DNA of 33,541 nt. It comes from Fibrobacter succinogenes. GTDB taxonomy: Bacteria > Fibrobacterota > Fibrobacteria > Fibrobacterales > Fibrobacteraceae. The position numbers and the translations under genes were made by a program. The DNA is taken from the NCBI GenBank assembly GCA_902767785.1, contig CACXIR010000003.1, forward strand, positions 1 to 33,541, given 5' to 3'. Every line of letters starts with the position of its first letter. The stretch's first letter is position 1. Below are positions 7,325 through 14,258 of this stretch, in pieces. The notes under the pieces are model-generated. The model had not been told where the DNA came from. It did no database searches and saw only the letters and a program-made list of their open reading frames with translations.

Positions 7325-8847
7325 AAAAAATACTCTTGGTAACGTTACTGTTCGCAGCCAGTGCTGCTTTTGCTTCCAGGTCCAGCGATGCAGAAGAACA
7401 GGCCCGCGTTCGGGATTCCCTAAAGCAGGTGGAACTGCAGAATTTACAGCGTGAGGTGGAATCCTTGACCCGCATACGCCTGCAAAAGGCGGATTCCCTC
7501 GAGAAGTTGGAGGCTGCCCACTGGAGCAAGCGTTACGCCGAATCCAAGATGACGGAAGAACACCAGGTGGCGACCCGTGAACTGGATGGCCGGTATTCCA
7601 AGCTTTCTACGGACTTGGGGCGCGTAAGCGAAGAGGTGCAGTCCAGCAAGTCCGTGACCGCTGAGGCAGAAGAAAATGCTAAAGCCGAAGAGGATTCCTT
7701 TGAGTCTTTCAACACCCAGGTCAGGCTTTCCATAGACAAGTCCTTGGAAGAGGTGACGGGGGATTATCCCGTGGGCATGGACCAGCGTTTGATTTCTTTG
7801 AAGAAGTCGCAAAAAGATGCCGGCAAGAAAAATCCCAACACCATGGGCGCCGTACGCGGTTATGCACTAGACCTGTTGAATCGTCACGAATTGACCTATA
7901 CCCAGTCCTTTGGCACCGTAAAAACTCAAGTGGGAAACCGCCCCGACGTGAACGTCTACCGCCTGCGTCTGGGAACAGTGTTCCTGGGCGAAGCTGCTAC
8001 CGACAATGGCGAAATTCAGGCCCTGCTCCGTACCGGTGCCCTGCAGGGCAAACGCTACGAATGGAATTCTACCCTCCCCAAGGACATGAATGACGTTATC
8101 CGCACGGCAATTAATAGTGCCTATTCGGGACTTTCAAAGTCCAGTACGGTGACGGTGGACATTCCCATGGACGTTCTCCAGAACAAGGCTATCCGCAATG
8201 CCATTACCGGAAAAGAGCAGGGTTCTTTGGGCAAGCGCTTCATGGACTGGTTCAAGAAGGGTGGCATTGTGATGTATCCCCTTTCACTAGTAGCCCTTTT
8301 TGCCCTACTCCTTGCGTTGGAAAGGTTCATTGTTCTTAGCCGTCGTGGGCATTTGGGCAGGCGTTTTGCAAAACGCTTGGAGCAACTGCTTCAGGGTTCC
8401 CGTTTCGAGGAGGCAGCAAACCTTTGCCTCCGCTACGATACCAGCCTTGCCATGGTGCTTTTTGCTGTGCTGAATAAGGCGGGGGAAACTCGCGAGGCTG
8501 CGGAACGCTCCCTGCAAGAGGCGTTGCTCCGCGAACAGCCCAAATTGGAACGCCGCATGGGGCTTTTGGCCGCCATGGGCACTATCGCACCCTTGCTTGG
8601 ACTTTTGGGAACGGTGACAGGCATTATCACTTTGTTTACCGTCATTACCGAGGTGGGAACCAACGATGCTCGCGTGCTTGCCGGCGGTATTTCCGAAGCC
8701 CTGGTGACCACGGAAACGGGCCTTGTCATTGCTATTCCGGTTATGATTATTCACGGCCTTCTGAGTGAAAAAATCGAGAAGGTTACTAGCGAAATGTATG
8801 TCCAGAGCACCGCGCTCTTGAATCGTATTTTCGGGAAGGACGCCTAG
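7321..8847 (+). CDS. TtpC-like MotA/TolQ/ExbB proton-channel protein with periplasmic coiled coil
   Basis: A protein of 508 residues. Residues 1-19 are a signal peptide (ILLVTLLFAASAAFASR); ~22-130 form a coiled coil; ~170-290 form a DUF3450-like module (NVYRLRLGTVFLGE ... IPMDVLQ). From ~305 it is a MotA/TolQ/ExbB protein: first membrane helix MYPLSLVALFALLLALERFI, cytosolic helices with LERRMGLLAAMGTIAPLLGL, the channel helix LGTVTGIITLFTVI, and GISEALVTTETGLVIAIPVM. This architecture is that of TtpC, a fourth inner-membrane component required by the Vibrio TonB2 system; it probably couples proton flow to a periplasmic extension. It ends 5 nt before the exbB gene. A plain ExbB would be about half this length, so the N-terminal extension is decisive. 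Confidence 0.82.
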   Translation: MKKILLVTLLFAASAAFASRSSDAEEQARVRDSLKQVELQNLQREVESLTRIRLQKADSLEKLEAAHWSKRYAESKMTEEHQVATRELDGRYSKLSTDLGRVSEEVQSSKSVTAEAEENAKAEEDSFESFNTQVRLSIDKSLEEVTGDYPVGMDQRLISLKKSQKDAGKKNPNTMGAVRGYALDLLNRHELTYTQSFGTVKTQVGNRPDVNVYRLRLGTVFLGEAATDNGEIQALLRTGALQGKRYEWNSTLPKDMNDVIRTAINSAYSGLSKSSTVTVDIPMDVLQNKAIRNAITGKEQGSLGKRFMDWFKKGGIVMYPLSLVALFALLLALERFIVLSRRGHLGRRFAKRLEQLLQGSRFEEAANLCLRYDTSLAMVLFAVLNKAGETREAAERSLQEALLREQPKLERRMGLLAAMGTIAPLLGLLGTVTGIITLFTVITEVGTNDARVLAGGISEALVTTETGLVIAIPVMIIHGLLSEKIEKVTSEMYVQSTALLNRIFGKDA

Positions 8848-8852
8848 CCGGC

Positions 8853-9488
8853 ATGAGCAACTCCTTTTACATATTCGTAGAATCCTTGCGGAACACCTAC
8901 CAGGCTGGCGGCGTGGTGATGCTTCCCATATTGCTGTCGGGAGTTGTGGGCTTTTACTTTTTGTATTCGGGTTGGATGCGCATTGGTAGCGACTTTTTCC
9001 GCCGGGACATCAACAAGGTGGTCAACCGCATGAGTCAGGACCTGAATAGCGGAGCGGAAAAGGCGGAACAGCGCCTGCGTAAGCGTGGCGGCCTGTTGTC
9101 TAGGGAATTGCGCTACGCCTTGGATGTGGCAATGGAAACTCCGGAAGTTTTCCGCGACTACATGCAGGTGCGGATCATGAAAACCATCCGCTACATGGAG
9201 CAGGGAAACCACATTGTCTCGGTGATGGCTGCTGCCGCCCCACTGCTTGGTTTGTTGGGAACGGTTACGGGCATGGTTTCCACCTTCAACGTGATTACGC
9301 TGTACGGGAACCAGAATCCGGTGCTTATGGCAGACGGCATTTCAGAAGCATTGATTTCTACCCAGAGCGGGCTTTTGGTGGCTTTTCCCTTGACCCTTTT
9401 AAAACAGCGATTGGACGAGCGGATTGACACCTTGCGGCAGAATATGGAACTGGGCGCCACCGTGATAGAGAATCACTATGGAATTTAA
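8853..9488 (+). CDS. exbB: ExbB-type proton channel subunit
   Basis: A protein of 211 residues with three membrane helices: VVMLPILLSGVVGFYFLYSG (~20-40), SVMAAAAPLLGLLGTVTGMV (~120-145), and ISEALISTQSGLLVAFPLTL (~165-185). The AAPLLGLLGTVTGM and TQSGLLVA motifs are hallmarks of the MotA/TolQ/ExbB channel family. With ExbD it forms the inner-membrane proton channel that energises TonB. It lies 5 nt after the TtpC-like gene and overlaps exbD by 11 nt, so the channel subunits are translationally coupled. Two ExbB-family proteins in one cluster is the TonB2 arrangement. TolQ is an alternative name, but the neighbouring tonB gene favours ExbB. Confidence 0.88.
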   Translation: MSNSFYIFVESLRNTYQAGGVVMLPILLSGVVGFYFLYSGWMRIGSDFFRRDINKVVNRMSQDLNSGAEKAEQRLRKRGGLLSRELRYALDVAMETPEVFRDYMQVRIMKTIRYMEQGNHIVSVMAAAAPLLGLLGTVTGMVSTFNVITLYGNQNPVLMADGISEALISTQSGLLVAFPLTLLKQRLDERIDTLRQNMELGATVIENHYGI

Positions 9489-9882
9489 CTTGCCAAGAAA
9501 AAAGCAGAAGGATATGGGCATCGAGATGGGCCCCTTGATGGACATCGTGTTCATCCTGCTTATCTTTTTCGTGGTAACGTCTTCTTTTACCCGCGAAACT
9601 GGCGTGGATGTAACCAAGCCTCAGGCTCAAACGGCAAGTCAGTTGGAAAAAGAAAACTTGCTCATTGCCATTACCCGGGAGGGGACCATCCACATGAACG
9701 AGCGTCAGGTGGATTTGGCAAGCCTTCAGGATATTTTAAAGCAGTCTTTGGCAAAGGCTCCAGACCGTGAGGCTGTCGTAATCGCCGACAAGGGTGCAGA
9801 AACGGGCGTGCTGGTGCAGGTGATAGACATGTGCAACTTGGCCGGCGTCAAGAAGGTTTCCATTGCCGCCCAGGCAGAGTGA
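9478..9882 (+). CDS. exbD: ExbD/TolR-type biopolymer transport protein
   Basis: A protein of 134 residues with a basic cytosolic start (NLPRKKQKDMG), one membrane helix MDIVFILLIFFVVTSSF carrying the conserved proton-carrying Asp (Asp22 in PLMDIVF), and a periplasmic domain of alternating strands and helices (LLIAITREGTIHMNERQV ... DREAVVIADKGAETG). It pairs with ExbB to convert the proton motive force into movement of TonB. The start overlaps the exbB stop by 11 nt. The region after it, before tonB, holds low-complexity and palindromic repeats, so tonB may be partly uncoupled from it. Confidence 0.9.
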   Translation: MEFNLPRKKQKDMGIEMGPLMDIVFILLIFFVVTSSFTRETGVDVTKPQAQTASQLEKENLLIAITREGTIHMNERQVDLASLQDILKQSLAKAPDREAVVIADKGAETGVLVQVIDMCNLAGVKKVSIAAQAE

Positions 9883-9884
9883 AG

Positions 9885-9924
9885 TCAGTGTGAAGTGTGT
9901 AATGTGTAGTGTGTGATGAATGTA
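9885..9924 (+). repeat. GT-rich low-complexity repeat (GTGTGTAGTGTG type)
   Basis: Imperfect reiterations of GTGTGTAATGTGTAGTGTG between exbD and tonB. A similar tract, AGTGTGTAGTGTGGAATGTG, lies at 22591-22624 before the trmH-like gene. It is non-coding and in both cases sits directly after a stop codon. Confidence 0.6.
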
Positions 9925-9929
9925 AATAC

Positions 9930-9957
9930 GTCATCCTGAGGCGTAGCCGAAGGATCC
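9930..9957. repeat. Palindromic intergenic element with GTCATCCTGAG core
   Basis: The stem is ATCCT (9933-9937) with AGGAT (9951-9955), a symmetric GA/GA internal loop, then GGC/GCC closing a GTA loop. Another element beginning GTCATCCT lies at 13364-13387, and a truncated copy at 13442-13451. This looks like a small dispersed palindromic repeat located inside the exbD-tonB gap. Confidence 0.6.
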
Positions 9958-9976
9958 AGGCCTGAAGTTTTTAAAT

Positions 9977-10624
9977 ATGCGTAAGATTCTAAAGAAAACC
10001 TTCAAGCGTTTCACAGTCCTGCTTGCTGCAGTGCTGTCTAGTTTGTTGCTTGTTTTTTCCGTGACTCTTGCCAACATGTTCTTGACCGGTAAAATCTTCC
10101 ACGAAATAAAGTACACCAAGACCGAGGTGGCGGTAAAAAAAGTGGAAGAAATGGAAAAGAAGGTGGAAAAGAAAAAGCCCGCCCGCAAGCCGGAACGCCA
10201 AAAGACTACATCCCGCACGCCCAAGGCGGGGCCGCGGCTCGCCATGAACTTGGGGGTTGCCTCGGGTACGGCGGGAGCCGCCATCAACGAGGAACTGGTG
10301 GCCGATTTTCGGGGAGGTTCCCTTTCTAGCGAAAAAGGCGATGTGGACAAGAGGCCCGAAAGCAGGACCATGCCGGATTTCCAGGTGCCTACCCAAATCA
10401 GGGACCGTGAAGTAGACGCCACCTTGCGTCTGAGCTTTTGCGTAGATGTGGGCGGCCGCGCCTACGACATCCGTGTGGTGGAGGAATCCCCTGCGGGTTC
10501 TGGCCTTGCTGCCGCCGGCCGCGAAGCGCTTGGCCGTATGACCTTCGCTCCTGCCGAAAAAGGCGGCAAGGCGGTGGCGTTCTGCGGAATGGAACAACCT
10601 TTTGAAGTGAAGTTCAAGGACTAG
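9977..10624 (+). CDS. tonB: TonB-family energy transducer
   Basis: A protein of 215 residues: basic N-terminus (MRKILKKTFKRF), one membrane anchor (residues ~12-35, VLLAAVLSSLLLVFSVTLAN), a Lys/Glu/Pro-rich periplasmic spacer (KVEEMEKKVEKKKPARKPER), a low-complexity linker, and a C-terminal TonB domain from ~145 (VDATLRLSFCVDVGGRAYDI ... GREALGRMTFAPA). TonB spans the periplasm and pulls on the plug of outer-membrane receptors. The spacer is short and the protein is nearer the size of Vibrio TonB2 than E. coli TonB. Cys155 and Cys203 in the C-terminal domain could form a disulfide, which is unusual. It is followed after 3 nt by a TPR gene. The start has no clear Shine-Dalgarno sequence. Confidence 0.85.
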   Translation: MRKILKKTFKRFTVLLAAVLSSLLLVFSVTLANMFLTGKIFHEIKYTKTEVAVKKVEEMEKKVEKKKPARKPERQKTTSRTPKAGPRLAMNLGVASGTAGAAINEELVADFRGGSLSSEKGDVDKRPESRTMPDFQVPTQIRDREVDATLRLSFCVDVGGRAYDIRVVEESPAGSGLAAAGREALGRMTFAPAEKGGKAVAFCGMEQPFEVKFKD

Positions 10625-10627
10625 CTC

Positions 10628-11659
10628 ATGCGTTTTGCCAACTGTTTCTTGCCTGCTGTCCTTTGCTTTGCCACATTCTCTTTTGCGGTACAGTCCTACT
10701 ACGACATTATGGAGCGGGCTAACGACCTTTACCGCAAGGGAAAATTCAGCCAGGCCATAATCCTTTACCAAAAGGCGGTAGACCGCGGTGCCGATCCTAG
10801 CGCCATCAGTTTCAATATCGCCAACAGTTACTACCAGATGGAAAAATACCCGGAGGCTGCTGCAGCCTACCGCAAGGCGGTGGATTATACCAACGGGAGT
10901 TTCGCCCCTGCGGTGTTCAACATGGCCAGCGTGTATTTCCGCTTAAAGCAATATCCGGAGTGCATCGCCGCCTACCACAGGGCGTTAAAATTAGAACCCT
11001 CCAATGTCTCGGGCTGGCTGTACCTTGGGGAAGCCTATAGCAAGGTGGGCGACAAGGTGGGAGCTTTGCGGGCTATTGAAAAAGCCTACGAGCTGGACAA
11101 GGCTGACATCAGCATCGTCTATCAACTTTCAGAGGCCAACATCGCCTTGGGCGATTTTGATAGGGCAGAAGCCGTAGTGCGAGAAGGCTATGCCGCCCAC
11201 CCCGAAGAGGTGGATTTTCTGGTGTACCTGGGTGATGTTTTCCGTTTGAACAAGCAATACGAGGAAAGCGCCGCCAGCTACCGCGAAGCCTTGGGCATTA
11301 AGCCTGACGATGTGAACGTGATGTACAAGCTGGCGGATGTTCTGGTGGAAGACAATAAGACCTTTATCGCCATGGATGTCTTGAACAGCATTTTGCAGAT
11401 AAAGCCTGGTTTTTCCGATGCCGCCATTTTCCTCGGGAATCTGGCATACGACACCAAGTTCCTGGACCGTGCTGAGTCCGCCTATGAACTTGCCGCCAAG
11501 AGCGGGAACCCCGAAGCCATTTATGGATTCAAGAATATGGCATACGACGCCCTGGCCCAAAAACGCAATTCCGAGGCCCAGCGTCTTTTGTTGTTGGCGC
11601 AAAAATACTACCCCAATGACCAGTCCCTAAAGGCGGATCTGTTGGAATTGGGGCTGTAG
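10628..11659 (+). CDS. Periplasmic TPR-repeat protein (TonB2 cluster)
   Basis: A protein of 343 residues with a signal peptide (CFLPAVLCFATFSFAVQS) and a run of about eight tetratricopeptide repeats, for example ANDLYRKGKFSQAIILYQKA, VFNMASVYFRLKQYPECIAA and GWLYLGEAYSKVGDKVGALR. TPRs form a superhelical protein-binding surface. A TPR protein is the usual last member of TonB2/TtpC clusters, where it probably organises the periplasmic complex. It begins 3 nt after tonB and ends 4 nt before the convergent permease gene. The TPR assignment is secure; its role is inferred from gene order. Confidence 0.85.
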   Translation: MRFANCFLPAVLCFATFSFAVQSYYDIMERANDLYRKGKFSQAIILYQKAVDRGADPSAISFNIANSYYQMEKYPEAAAAYRKAVDYTNGSFAPAVFNMASVYFRLKQYPECIAAYHRALKLEPSNVSGWLYLGEAYSKVGDKVGALRAIEKAYELDKADISIVYQLSEANIALGDFDRAEAVVREGYAAHPEEVDFLVYLGDVFRLNKQYEESAASYREALGIKPDDVNVMYKLADVLVEDNKTFIAMDVLNSILQIKPGFSDAAIFLGNLAYDTKFLDRAESAYELAAKSGNPEAIYGFKNMAYDALAQKRNSEAQRLLLLAQKYYPNDQSLKADLLELGL

Positions 11660-11663
11660 CTTA

Positions 11664-13346
11664 CTACAATACCGTGTAAAGCAATATGGCGAGTACTTGC
11701 CCGCTTAAAATACGGAGCAGCATGGTGAGCGGATAGACGGAGGCGTACCCGATGTTCACCGCTTCGCTGTCCGCCTGGCTGTTAGCAAAGGCCAGGGCCG
11801 GCGGGTCCGTGGTTGCACCAGCAAGCACGCCGCAGAGCGAAAGGTAGTTTACCTTGAAAACCAAGTGTCCGATAACTGCCATGATGGCGATGGGCAAGAA
11901 GGTGATGAGTGTGGCAAGTCCCATGTAGTAAAGTCCGCTTCCGTGCAGCAGCACGTCGAAGAACTTGATGCCTGCATTGAGGCCTACGCAGCTGAGGAAG
12001 AGCGTCAGCCCGAATTCTCTAAGCATCAGGTTGGCACTGTTGGCCATGAAAAAGTTCAGCGGTCCAATTTTGCGCTTACGGCTAAGCAAGATGGCCACAA
12101 TCAGCGGACCGCCGGCGAGACCCAGCTTTAGCGGGGTGGGCATCCCTGGGAGGGCTATGGGAATGCTTCCGACAATCACTCCCAGGAAGATGCCCAGGAA
12201 CGCAGGCAATATTTCCGGGTGGTCCAGGGCGGTGAGGGAGTTGCCTAGTTTTTTCGCGACGATGTCCAGGCCCGAGGCGGGGCCCACGATTTTCAGCTTG
12301 TCGGCAAACTTGATGCGCAAATCCAGACGGCCCGTAAACTTGAACCCGCTCCGGGTCACGCGACTTACGGTCACGCCAAAGCGTTCCGCTAGAGCCAAGG
12401 ATCCGATGGTACGGCCCAGTATTTTCTTGTTGGTCACAAGCACGGTCCTCACCTGGATGGGTTCCGTATTCTTGGCGGGAATGGCGGTGATGGGTGTGTC
12501 CAGGCGCTTGCCGATAATCTTTTCCATGGCGGCTACGGCCTCGGGCATGCCTACGATGTGCACCTTGTCGCCTTTCTCGATGACAGTCTTTCCGTTGGGG
12601 GTAAAGATGTTTTCGCCCCGCAGGAGTCGGGTCACCACCACGCCGCTAGAAATCAGGTCGGGGATTTCTTTCAGCATGATTCCGTACAGGTTCTGGTTAT
12701 CTACCGTAAGGCTGCAGGATTCGATTTCCTTGCTGGTGGCGGCGATTTCGTCGGCGTAGTCGGTTGCCGCCTTGGCGGGGTCCTGCCGGAACACGAGCCG
12801 CACGAGCAGCATTACGAGAATAATTCCGATGACGCCGAAGGGGTAGGCCACCGCATACCCGATTCCTGTCAGGGATGTATCTACGCCGGCGGCGGCAAAT
12901 GCGGAATTGGCGGCTCCCAACGAGGGCGTGTTGGTCACAGCACCGCAGAGCATGCCGATAAGCACAGGCACGTTGTCGTGCATGCTGGTAAAGAAGTAAA
13001 GGCAGAGGGTCACGATAACGCCCAGGAGCACAATCCCCACAGAAAGAATGTTCAGCACCAGTCCGTGCCTACGGATAGAATCCATGAAGCCTGGGCCCAC
13101 CTGCATGCCGATGGTATAGACGAACAGGATAAGGCCGAATTCCTGGATAAAATGGAGTACATTTCCTTCGACGCGGAGCCCCAAGTGCCCAAGCAAGATG
13201 CCCACAAAGAGCGCTCCTGCACCGCCAAGGCTAATGCCCTTGACCTTGATTTTTCCGACCATGAGGCCGACTGCCGCCGTGAGGGCAATCGCCACAACTT
13301 GTTGCCCTACCGAGGGCTGGGTGAATAGATTGATAAGCCAGGTCAT
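11664..13346 (-). CDS. YidE/YbjL (AspT-family) putative transporter with RCK_C domains
   Basis: A protein of 560 residues built from two membrane halves around a cytosolic core. N-terminal helices (residues ~15-190) include GLILFVYTIGMQVGPGF and the cluster GAVTNTPSLGAANSAFA; the C-terminal half repeats the pattern with LTLFLSCVGLNAGIKFF and GATTDPPALAFANSQA. This is the duplicated AspT-type fold of the aspartate:alanine exchanger family. Residues ~205-290 and ~295-380 hold two TrkA-C/RCK_C modules, seen in LRGENIFTPNGKTVIEKGDKVHIVG and GSLALAERFGVTVSRVTR, that may sense a ligand. The substrate is unknown: AspT itself exchanges aspartate and alanine, while YidE/YbjL are uncharacterised. It is convergent with the TPR gene. 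No clear ribosome binding site is seen. Confidence 0.85.
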   Translation of the reverse strand: MTWLINLFTQPSVGQQVVAIALTAAVGLMVGKIKVKGISLGGAGALFVGILLGHLGLRVEGNVLHFIQEFGLILFVYTIGMQVGPGFMDSIRRHGLVLNILSVGIVLLGVIVTLCLYFFTSMHDNVPVLIGMLCGAVTNTPSLGAANSAFAAAGVDTSLTGIGYAVAYPFGVIGIILVMLLVRLVFRQDPAKAATDYADEIAATSKEIESCSLTVDNQNLYGIMLKEIPDLISSGVVVTRLLRGENIFTPNGKTVIEKGDKVHIVGMPEAVAAMEKIIGKRLDTPITAIPAKNTEPIQVRTVLVTNKKILGRTIGSLALAERFGVTVSRVTRSGFKFTGRLDLRIKFADKLKIVGPASGLDIVAKKLGNSLTALDHPEILPAFLGIFLGVIVGSIPIALPGMPTPLKLGLAGGPLIVAILLSRKRKIGPLNFFMANSANLMLREFGLTLFLSCVGLNAGIKFFDVLLHGSGLYYMGLATLITFLPIAIMAVIGHLVFKVNYLSLCGVLAGATTDPPALAFANSQADSEAVNIGYASVYPLTMLLRILSGQVLAILLYTVL

Positions 13347-13363
13347 TGTTTTTTTTGGAGCAT

Positions 13364-13387
13364 GTCATCCTCGCGAAGGCGAGGATC
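13364..13387. repeat. Palindromic GTCATCCT element with 8-bp perfect stem
   Basis: ATCCTCGC (13367-13374), GAAG loop, GCGAGGAT (13379-13386). It belongs to the same family as the element at 9930-9957 and lies upstream of the permease gene. No T-run follows on either strand, so a terminator is less likely than a dispersed repeat. Confidence 0.6.
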
Positions 13388-13400
13388 TGCTTGAGGAAAA

Positions 13401-13424
13401 AGTGGTCAGTGATTAGTGGTTAGG
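13401..13424 (+). repeat. Low-complexity GTGGTTAGTGG-type repeat
   Basis: Imperfect reiterations of AGTGGTCAGTGATTAGTGGT between the permease and a FISUMP gene. Related in style to the GGTTGGTGGTTGG codons at 1041-1056. Confidence 0.5.
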
Positions 13425-13451
13425 TTGTAAGTCACAAGACGTGTCATCCTG

Positions 13452-13490
13452 AAAAATAACAACTAACTCCACCGGAGGGGTGTAGTTATT
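13452..13490 (-). terminator. Probable Rho-independent terminator of the FISUMP lipoprotein
   Basis: Read on the minus strand, AATAAC pairs with GTTATT, enclosing a CTCC/GGAG hairpin, and is followed by TTTTTC. The stem starts at the stop codon of the lipoprotein gene. Confidence 0.55.
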
Positions 13491-14052
13491 TCTTGATGCA
13501 GCGGACGGAGGCAAAAATGTTCTTGTTGAAGTGTTCGTAGGCGATTCCGGAGTCGGTAATGCGGACAAGGTAAGCCCTGGAATCGTCATAGCTGTCGCTT
13601 GTCCAGAAACTGGCGCTTACGCCCTTGTCGGCGAAGTTTCCGTCGTAGTACTTGAATCCGGCGAAGAGGGCGTTAAAACCGTTGGCGTTTTTGAGTGCGG
13701 CGGGTTCGCTTGTGCCGAAGGCCACCTTGAAATCTTCTACGGTGGGGAGTGCCCAACCTGTGGGGCATACGTTACCCGATGCGGAGGCGAAAGTGTACAG
13801 GCGTCCGTCCGTATTGCAGTTGTCGTGGTTGTTGGCGTAGCACACGCTTGAATCCGGAGTAAACACGTCCAGGTTTTCGGCCATCCAGGTCTTTCCGCCC
13901 AGAGTTGCGGTCTTGTAGGTCTTTTCGGGGCAGGCGAGGGTGTGGCCGGCCTCGTTGTAGGCGCAGTTCCGGTTGTCGTTGCAGGCGGTAAAGACAACGG
14001 CGGTGAATGCGACGAGGGCTGTGGTGGCAAGTGTTTTAAGAACCGATTTCAT
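13486..14052 (-). CDS. FISUMP-domain lipoprotein
   Basis: Starting at 14052 gives 188 residues with signal peptide and lipobox FTAC (Cys24); the longer open frame from 14145 is rejected because AAAGGAG lies directly upstream of 14052 and the signal peptide then sits at the N-terminus. Residues ~45-188 form the FISUMP domain: KTYKTATLGGKTWMAENLD, CYANNHDNCNTDGRLYTF, CPTGWALPTVEDF, and the end FASVRCIKK. It is nearly all domain, shorter than the other copy in the window. Predicted surface or periplasmic lipoprotein; the function of the domain is not established. It has its own minus-strand TATCTTTG promoter-like element and a terminator, so it is likely monocistronic. Confidence 0.9.
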   Translation of the reverse strand: MKSVLKTLATTALVAFTAVVFTACNDNRNCAYNEAGHTLACPEKTYKTATLGGKTWMAENLDVFTPDSSVCYANNHDNCNTDGRLYTFASASGNVCPTGWALPTVEDFKVAFGTSEPAALKNANGFNALFAGFKYYDGNFADKGVSASFWTSDSYDDSRAYLVRITDSGIAYEHFNKNIFASVRCIKK

Positions 14053-14097
14053 GAGAACTCCTTTGAATGTGCCTTGGGGCTTTTTTGTTTTCGGTGA

Positions 14098-14105
14098 CAA
14101 AGATA
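14098..14105 (-). promoter_or_regulatory. Candidate promoter element TATCTTTG for the FISUMP lipoprotein
   Basis: On the minus strand, 46 nt upstream of the start codon. It fits the TAnnTTTG form of the Bacteroidota -7 element. The -33 partner is not evident. Confidence 0.4.
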
Positions 14106-14216
14106 AAACATGATTTTGATATTGACTAATAAATAATTTTTTCATTTTTAATCACTTTTTTTGATGATTTTTCTAAAAATCCTTGTTTAACCCTTCTGTA
14201 TCCTGATTTTATTGTT

Positions 14217-14224
14217 TATATTTG
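14217..14224 (+). promoter_or_regulatory. Candidate promoter element TATATTTG for the LysR gene
   Basis: Located 34 nt upstream of the LysR start in an AT-rich stretch. It fits TAnnTTTG and the TATATT element seen repeatedly in the window. Confidence 0.45.
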
Positions 14225-14258
14225 TGTTATAAAAATTTTTGATGAATCGGAGTTTGTT

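Noticed and set aside
12558-13328. Plus-strand open frame (256 residues) rich in His and Asp
   Set aside because: It is antisense to the well-supported AspT-type permease, and its composition comes from the complementary codons of hydrophobic residues.
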